Shown here: positions 51,001 through 60,000 of the stretch, piece after piece | How positions within the stretch are numbered: the first letter of the stretch is position 1 | Layout: every line of letters starts with the position of its first letter | Assembly (NCBI GenBank): GCA_030867875.1 | Contig: JAOWCC010000064.1 | Location: 36,168,802 to 36,232,801, forward strand | DNA length: 64,000 nucleotides | DNA from: Actinernus sp. WN-2022 | Taxonomy: Eukaryota > Cnidaria > Anthozoa > Actiniaria > Actinernidae | Direction: 5' to 3' | Translations under genes and position numbers: made by a program | Notes under the pieces: generated by a model | What the model saw: the letters and a program-made list of their open reading frames with translations, nothing else | Databases searched by the model: none | Told to the model about the DNA's origin: nothing

Positions 51001-54000
51001 CGAATTAAAGCACGACTTGATACTAGTATTTCATCTTCAATCTCATGTGGCCCGAGTGAAAGCCCAGATGGGCTCTTGTTTTGTTATAGGACATAGGAGA
51101 ACCATCTTCTATTTGTTTCATAATATAAAATTATATCTACGCGGAAAGAAATGCTCGAGCGTGCATTATAAGAAAATGAAGCACGCTGAGCAGCCAATGA
51201 AATCGCGGATTCTTAGGATGCTCACGTAATTAATATCATAATTAAAGATAATTTGATTAATTCTCTTTTCAGGCGAAGGCTCGTCGTTCCTGAGCTTCAA
51301 GAAGGGAGACCTTATCATTCTAGAAAACGACACAGGGGAGACCGTGTTGAACTCGGGCTGGTGTGCTGGTCTGTGTGAACGGACTGGCAAGAAGGGAGAC
51401 TTCCCAGCAGAGTGTGTGTACGTGCTACCAACCACCACGAAACCAGGCCCAGAGAGTTTGGTGAGGACTCTATATTATTGCCGCATACAACACAGAATGA
51501 CAGATCTGAACAGCGTGACGCGCGGGGACTAAGTACGACAGCAGCTTAAACAAAAATGGCGGAAACACTTTGCGAGTACCTTCATTCGAAGAATAAGAGT
51601 ATTAAAAACTTTCATTAAAATCTCTAATTTATCGAAACATGTTAAAATTCTGGATACACCTTGAACAGCTCCCAGAAAATAGTATTGCAAAACAAGGTCT
51701 TCAGATTTCGAAAGACTTGGCATCCTCCAACGAAAATAGTTTCATATCTTCGATAAATGTATTTGAGTCAGGGAATAAAAAAACCATACAGGATATTGAC
51801 ATAAATAAACCAAACAAATGGTTATCCGCTATGAAACAAAATATAGACAATCAATCACAGTTACATCAATTACATCTCATAAATTCAAATAGAAAACTAG
51901 TATTTTATTCAATGTTCAAACATGATACGAAGGCTTCTACTTACATAGAGCTGATAAAAAAATCAGATCACCGAAGAATGACTGCAAAACTTAGATCGGG
52001 AAATCATAATTTAAGGATAGAAACAGGCAGACACTCTTTGCCCAAAATACCCGAAGCTTCAAGGGTATGTGAAATGTGTGTCACAAATGAAGTAGAAAAC
52101 GAAATACATTTCACATTTCATTGCAGCTTATATAATAACATTAGAAAAGTATTCTTCAACGACATTTGTAATAAATACAAACATTTTACAAACTTAAATA
52201 TCAAAGACAAAACTTTATTTCTCTTTAATAACATAGACCCATTTGTATGTAAGAAATTGGCTCACTATATTTTTGTAGCCTTTGAAATAAGAAATCATTG
52301 TAATATTAGAAATTGTTCTCAAAGTTAGTTTAGCTTCTTTTAGTTATGTTGTTTATGTTTTAGACAATACCATTTATGTATATGGGAATGCTAATAAAGT
52401 TTGTATTTGTTTTATGGCAAACTTCGAATGCCTATCAGCCCGATGTGTTACCATTAAAGCGGTCGATTCTACATCAAGTAAATAGGAGAATAGTAAAATG
52501 TTTCTAGATTTGAGTGTTGCATCTATAAGTTATAGTGGTTTCTATTTCCAATATGCTAATTATGTGGTCACAGGAGGCCAACGAAAGGTAATGTCTTTCT
52601 CCTCGTGATCGAAACTATTTCTGATTTATACAAAATATTTGCTAAAATCACTGATAAGGCCCACCTATAACATGGATGTGTACAAAAGTTATTTATCTCT
52701 GCCAGCACGTTTTTGTATAATAAAAGAATCCGCCTGTGACATCACATAATTAGGATATAGGAAATAGAAACCTCTATAACTCATAGGCAACACTCAAATC
52801 AAGAAATATTTGAATATTCACCTATTCACTTGATGAAGAATCGATTTTAATGATAACAAATTTGGGCTGATAGGATGGCAAAGAGTCGAGTGGATATGAA
52901 AATACTGCTTTTAAGAGAAATTCAGAGCAACTTGAAATCGGTTCACTGTAACCAGAAATCAAGTTTCTAGAATAAGCTTTTGTAATCCACTTTAATCTTT
53001 GCCGTGCTCTATCAAAAAATAAACTTTGCTTCAGAGTGCCCCTTTAACTCGTCGTGTGTGATCCACAATGGATTTTAAATTCAGCTTGAGACGTTATGTT
53101 TTAACCAATTTGATGAAGTAGATCTTACAGAAACTAATCTTCATTAACTTTTTTGTAGATTGCTTTCAGTGACCAGACTCTAGAAAGCTCTGAAAAGATC
53201 ATCGCAACTACGAAAACAGCCATCTACCCAGAAGAACAGGAGACGTACGACAAGCCTTACACACTAGAGGCTTACTCTGTTGATCACTTTATGCCACCTC
53301 AGAAAAGAACGCTTAGCAAGACACTGCAGTCACAGGTTAAGAGAAAAGAGAAGAACATCCCGTGGGCGTTCAGTAAGGTACATGTGAGTTAATATGAGCG
53401 CTCTGATTGGCTGTGAATCCTGGTGTCTGATTGGCTCGCACATGTAATGAATTTACATATTTATATTTCATACAAATAAGTCATGCGATTATTTTGTAAA
53501 GGAAGAAGCCATTCGAGTTCGTGCTTCGATGTCGTGCTTCCATGTCGTGCTTTCATGTCGTGCTTCCATGGCTATCGTCTTCCAAACGTTATGATGATAC
53601 GAAAACTTGTTTAAATTTCTATTTCTAAAGTATTGCGCGTATATGTGCCTGTTTAGTGTATGCTGAGATTTTGTATCGCGTGTTTCAAGAATGTTTTGAT
53701 TGTTGTGTATGTTGTGAAATCCTCGGTCAAACGGTTTCAACATTGATTCGACATTCCGAGAACAAACGGTTTCAGCATCTATTGACTTCTATTGTTCTCG
53801 GAAATGTTTTCTGGCCATGTCAAAGGGTCTCCGATGTTGAACCGATGTTGAAACCGATGTTGAAATCGATGTTGAAACCGATGTTGAAACCGATGCTGAA
53901 ACCGATGTTGAAACCGATGTTGAAACCGATGTTGAAACTGATGTTGAAACTGATGTTGTACCGATGTTGTACCGATGTTGTACCGATGTTGTACCGATGT

Positions 54001-57000
54001 TGTACCGATGTTGAACCCGTCAAGCAGTATGTTCATATTTTGTAGGATCCAGTGAAGCAACCGCTGCTGAAGAGATTAGCAGGTCAAGAGGAGCTGGCAC
54101 AGAAAGCCATCCAGATATTCTTGGATATCCTTTCATGCGAAGTGATTATTGCCTGGATAAAATACATCTGCTTTTGCTGAAGGCTAACTAATTTAGTCGC
54201 GCTTATTGTCTACTGCTTCACAGCTTTCACACACCTTATATATTTCGAGTGGGAACCCATCGTGACCATTAGCTTCAATGCTGACGAGGCCAAGAGAGAC
54301 AGAAACAACTGTCCGTGGCTGCTAATTGCTCAGGCAATAGGCCTTTACTGGAAACAGTCACGTGCTGATATAACACTTCAATAACCAATGAATTGCGCTC
54401 GTGATCCCATGGGAAAGGCTTTACTGGATGGCACACAAACTTCGAAACGCTGTTTTAGAAAGATCGACAATCGATTGGAGGTGGAAAATGGCATTTACAA
54501 CAGGTTTTGCTAATAACACAAGCGATTTCGTACAAGTGCCTTTAAATAAATGAAGTAAAAAAAGTACGTGACTTTATATTTAAGTGTCAATGTATTTAGC
54601 TTTGCAGCTAATTGGGGACACTAGTCCTACGATTTTACGTCCTTATCCGAGAAGACGTGAATGTCTAACCGTTTACTGTATTATGTAAAGGCAGTGCCTT
54701 CTACTCAGTTATTTTATGATCCTGAGTGTTGGCCAGGCCGGGTATTTGAACCCGTGACCTCCCGCTCGACAGAGCGGCGCTGAACCACTCACCTAACCGG
54801 GAGGCGGTAAGTCATTGTTTTGCCCTCCAATACAACCACGTGATAGCCTAACTGCAAAAGCCCATTGTTCTTACTTTTCGTCAAAAAAGTTTTAACTCCC
54901 TGTTGTCGACATGACCTTTGCCCCTACCGCCTTTACCATACCCAGTATACGTAGTAGGTGCCCTTAACTGTTGACCACCTATCATGAAGTACATGGGTGA
55001 TTACCCTTCTAAACGAGCGAGACAGGCCACGGACCTGACAGATGGCATACTGGAACCTGCCCTACTACACGTGAGTCGCCAAGCTTTACAGCTTTTTTCA
55101 CCTTGCCCATCTTGTTCACATACGTTTTGAAGTTTATAATTTTGGGGCACTATTTTACACCTATTTATAGTACTAAGGTGCCGGTCATTAATTATGGGAG
55201 GGGTTGGTGGGTGAGAAAAGAGGAGCGGCCTGCTTTTTTGCCTTCACCAACTGCCCACCTCCCATTATTAATGACCGGTCTCTAAGTCGAAAATAAGAAA
55301 ATGAATCAAATGATGTATATCTCAGTTTCTTAGTTTAAAGGAGCTCATTCAACCAAGATGCATTGCGGGCTCAAATTTTTCGAACCGCCATTTTCGGGGC
55401 CCCCGATAATGGCTCTGGAGAGCTTCTTGAAACAAATCCTATTCCATCGGTCTCACAGGGGCATACCAGTTGATTACTTATAGGGGAAAATGTTCCTTAT
55501 TTATTAGCTTTTGTGTTCAGGGGAAATTCTGGAGTCGCCTTTGGTCAGTGAAATTATTACTAGAGCCTGTACTGGAGTTAGCTGACTGTTTGATCGTAAT
55601 TCCTACAGTTTATCCAAACCAGGGCCTTTCTACATTGGCTTGATCAGCCCGCAGACCTAAATAACAAGAAATCTAAAGGTCAGAAGAGCTGAGCCTTTTG
55701 CTTATCATTATCGGACACCAACATTTAAAGCAAATTGCCTTGACTGAAGACTCGAGTACGCGGTACACGCGCGGTACATGCAAGATTGAAGATTCAGTAC
55801 AAATCTCGCAGTTTCTCTCTTAGTCTTATAGTCTTGGTTTTCGCTCGGGGACAACGCTGAGACAATTAAAGTAAGTAAAAGTGAAATGTTGTGTTGATAT
55901 CTGCATGAGCGGCTGTAAAGTGGAAACCTATTTTATAAATGTTTCTTTGCTGATGAATAAACTTCAAGTTCAATCAAGTGCCGCTGGGCGCTCAGAAAAA
56001 CTGATTGATCGAATTGTTTTACCCAGCATATCCATTGTACGATTAACGGAAGTCAAGGGGCTTTTAAAGTGACACAAACTGGCTGAAATTCAGGCTAACA
56101 AACAATAACATTATACGGATTTGATTCCTCAAATTTGATTTCAAATTTGCATAATTATTGCATTGGCCGTGCGTTCTCCATACCACATTTCGACTCGACC
56201 TTGAACACAAATAGAATGTGGCAAACAGTACTTCAACATTTCAAACCAGCATTTTGGCAGGGACAACCTAGCTCCTTTCTTTCGACTACACGTTCGTGCA
56301 CGCACAAGCCTAGAAAGGAAAGAACTCTAAATGTATAACGCTATCATAGAATTGATTAATTTCCTTTCCACACGATCTGCATCGCTGGAACTTGGTCCAG
56401 AAGTTGGACAAGTTGGTTCGCTAGATCGAGCATGAGATCGATTGCTAGCATCACGTCAAGGATTTTTTATCGGAGAACCGTAGTAATTCCGCTCATTCTA
56501 TTATATTTCTTCAAGTATAAAGGCAACCGATCTCGGCCATTCAGTTCAACTCGTAAACTCTATTTATAAAAAGCCCGATATCACATTTTCTGATTGGCAG
56601 CTGTCCGATTTCAAGTAGTTTCCCCATATGAAAACAATAACAGTGACTCGCAATGCATCTTGGTTGAATGAGCTCCTTTAATGAGTTGGGAGTTTCAGTG
56701 GGATATGCAGTGGACATGCGCGAGTCGAGATAAATAATACGTGTTTCTCGCGCGTTTCTTAGAGAAAGTGAAGCGGTTGGTAAAAATCTTCCTCTCAAAT
56801 CCCTGCAATTTGTAGCGAAAGAAACTCAAAGAGGAGATATTGGTAGTTGGCAAATGTTAGTTTCTGAATTGTTTATCTCGACTCGCGCATGTGCAGTGCA
56901 TGTTCCGCTAGAACCCCGAACTCGCTTATTGTGTCGGTTACCATGGGAACTCGTTTATTGAGCATGAGAAGTATGTGTGCTCTATCGACATTTTTTGTAA

Positions 57001-60000
57001 AATAAAGAAGCTTCACTACGTGAATATTTCAGCTCCAAATACCAACAGTGATCTAAATGTTTGTACGTCGATAACGCGGTAGTGTTGACAAAACCGGTTT
57101 TATTTTAATTTCCCAGGAACCTCTGCGTGACGAAGTTTACTGCCAGTTGATTAAACAAATCACGGACAACAGACTTCCGTAAGTACAAAGGAAGCACAGT
57201 GAAGGCTTTCATATCATCACTGACTATATCTCTACACTTAACAGCTCTGAAGTACTTTATTTATTATCAGTCGACTCATTTTATACCCAGTTTTGATTTG
57301 TTGAGAGCATTGACGTCATATATAAAAACTACCTACGACAACTGTTCTGCACATGCGTAGTACCTAGCCTACAGATGGCGTGCGCATGCTCAGTACAGAG
57401 CGCTTATTAACAAGAAGTGTAAAAGGCCCACACGCTCCATTAAAAAGTGGTGTTACCTGTTCCCTTTAGGTCCAGTTCAGAACGAGGCTGGGAACTGCTG
57501 TGGTTGTGTACTGGAGTGTTTGCTTGCAGGTAACGTAGTGTCTCTAAACAAACTTCAAAACCAAGTTCTTACAAGAATCAATATCCTTTCAAATCAACGT
57601 GTTTGCGTTTGTTTGTATGGCTACTGATATTAACTATATTGTGTTCCTTTTGTAAATAATGTTCGGTAGCTCGATGCTGCTTCGGGAGGTGAACCAAGTA
57701 TTCAGGTCGTGGATTAACCGGCAGCCTTTGGGGCACGATTGCCTGGCGAGACTGCAAAAAACCATTAGAGTTGGTCAGCGGAAATACCCACCACATATCG
57801 TAGAGGTCGAAGCCATTCAGGTATGTATGCCGTGCAAGCTATGCTGTAAGTTTAGTTTCAGTTCCTTTAAAACCTCTTTCTTGCATGTGTTAAGTACATT
57901 TGCCTCATAGATCAACGTTAAAAATCTGGGAGTATTTGGTGTATATTGTTTGTGTGCAATTTCTAAATTTTCTCCAATTTCTCTCTCCTTTAGCACAAGA
58001 CAACACAGATCTTCCACAAAGTGTATTTCCCGGATGACAGTGATCAGGTTCGAGATTACTCGCTACCAGTTTTACCCTCAAAAATATTATATATCTTGAT
58101 AATAAAAATGTTATGAAGACCGAGAGGCTAATATCTTGCGAGTACAATATTTATTGAATCATACCTTAGTTCCCGTTCATTCTATGTAAATGTTGATGGA
58201 AGTAAGTCAAGTGAACGTAGTTTGTCTTGTGGTGTGCCCCAGGGGTCGGTATTGGGCCCACTGCTCTATTTACTCTATACTGCGCCTGTGGGGGATATCT
58301 TGAGGTCTCACAATCTACTCTACCATCTCTATGCAGACGACACTCAATTGTACATTACATTTGATGCAGATTCAGAAATAGATGCATGCGCGGCAAGGTT
58401 AAAGGTGGAAAGATGTGTAAGGGACATCGATGACTGGATGGTTAACAACCGGCTACGATTGAATGATGACAAGACTGAGCTTATTGTTTTGAGCTCCCGG
58501 TTTAAACCACGACCAAGTATTACATCTGTTGAAGTGGGTGATGATACGATCAGACACCGGTCTACTGTTCGTAACCTGGGCGTTATACTTGATGAGTCCA
58601 TGTCCCACGGAGATCATGTCAGTAGCATATGTAAATCTGGACACTATCACCTTAGGAATATAGGGAAAATTAGGAAATACCTCGATGAAAAATCAACTGA
58701 AACTCTTATACATGCGTTCGTTACTGCAAAACTAGATTATTGTAATTCACTTCTTCATGGACTCACTAAGCATCAATTAGATAGAATGCAGTCAGTATTA
58801 AATACAGCTGCTCGCATCGTTACACTTACACGTAAATATGATCACATAACCCCAGTTCTAATTAGATTGCACTGGCTGCCAGTCTCACAGCGCATAATTT
58901 TTAAGGTTTTACTATTAGTTTATAAGGCCCTTAATGGCCTATCGCCACAATATATTACAGAACTACTCAAATATCGCCCTAATGTTCGCACGCTGCGCTC
59001 TACTGACCAGAAATTATTAGTCATTCCTAAGTCACGCACAGTCTCATATGGTGACAGAGCTTTTTCTGTAGTGGGTCCAAAAGTCTGGAATACATTACCG
59101 TTATCAATCCGCCTCTCACCAAATGTAGATATTTTTAAAAAGTCACTAAAGACACATCTTTTTAAACTAGCCTATAATTGATGTACAATATTTTAATTTG
59201 ATTTGATTTTAATTTCTTACGTCATTGTCCATAGGGAAAATTTTTAGGTTGATTATTTTTAAAAATATTGTAAATAGGTTATTTCATTTTAGTTTTAATT
59301 ATTCAATTCTTTATATAATATTCAATGTAAAGCGCCATGAAAAAATAGTTGATATGGCGCTATATAAATAAACTTATTATTATTATTATTATTGAAAATA
59401 TCCATTGCCAGTTTTGATAATAACAATACTGAAATGACTTGTTAAATCCAACTTTAGTGCGAAGCTAATTTCACCGAAATTGTGACGTCGTGACTACGAA
59501 ATGACGTCACAGCTTAGTGCTGATCACTGAAACTCTAACGTCAGACTCAGTGCAAGTCTATCGTATGACGAACTCTTGGCCAGTCGGAAACTATATTGTT
59601 ATTTAAATATATATTTAAACGGCAGTTTATTGTGATGTTTTCTACAGGCGTTTGAAGTCGACTCTGGGACGAAAGCTAAGGAGTTCTGTGCTATTATTGC
59701 CCAGAGACTTGGGCTCAAGTCTTCAGAGGGATTCAGCCTGTTTGTCAAGATCACAGACAAGGGTACGCTGAAATAGCAAACCATCAGCACGAAGTCTTGG
59801 CTTGTACCTTGTTCAAGCAAGGCCATGCTAAAGTGTATTGATGTTAGCCATAAATGGTTTATTATAGCATATTTATACTTGGGCCGCGTTTTTCGAAGCA
59901 AGGGTAACTTAATCCCTATCCCTAGGATAGCGCCAAATCTGTAATTGTAATCTGTAACGTTTAACCTCGGGTTGGCGATTTAATCCTGTGGTAGCGCTTA

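Larger units (their letters stand above)
54125..54978 (+). other. MYO7A: U12-type AT-AC intron of MYO7A
   Basis: The intron starts atatcctttc, which fits the U12 AT-AC donor consensus ATATCCTTT. Near its end is cccttaac (54961-54968), matching the U12 branch consensus TTCCTTAAC; the likely branch A (54967) lies 11 nt before the terminal AC at 54977-54978. Only this pair restores the family residues and frame. The intron also carries a MITE interrupted by a SINE. Confidence 0.88.

Noticed and set aside
1..54022. Excess of tandem repeats with unit length a multiple of 3 (33, 30, 30, 27, 27, 12, 222) as sign of coding
   Set aside because: Such units stand out because they keep frames open; units of 80, 20, 56, 90, 13 and 11 are also present.
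54700..54810. A real tRNA gene on the minus strand
   Set aside because: No proper acceptor stem; the body is shared with 62325-62568, so a SINE.
54974..54978. Upstream AC at 54974-54975 as the U12 acceptor
   Set aside because: It would add one residue (A-P-I-M) against the family spacing and sits only 8 nt from the branch A.
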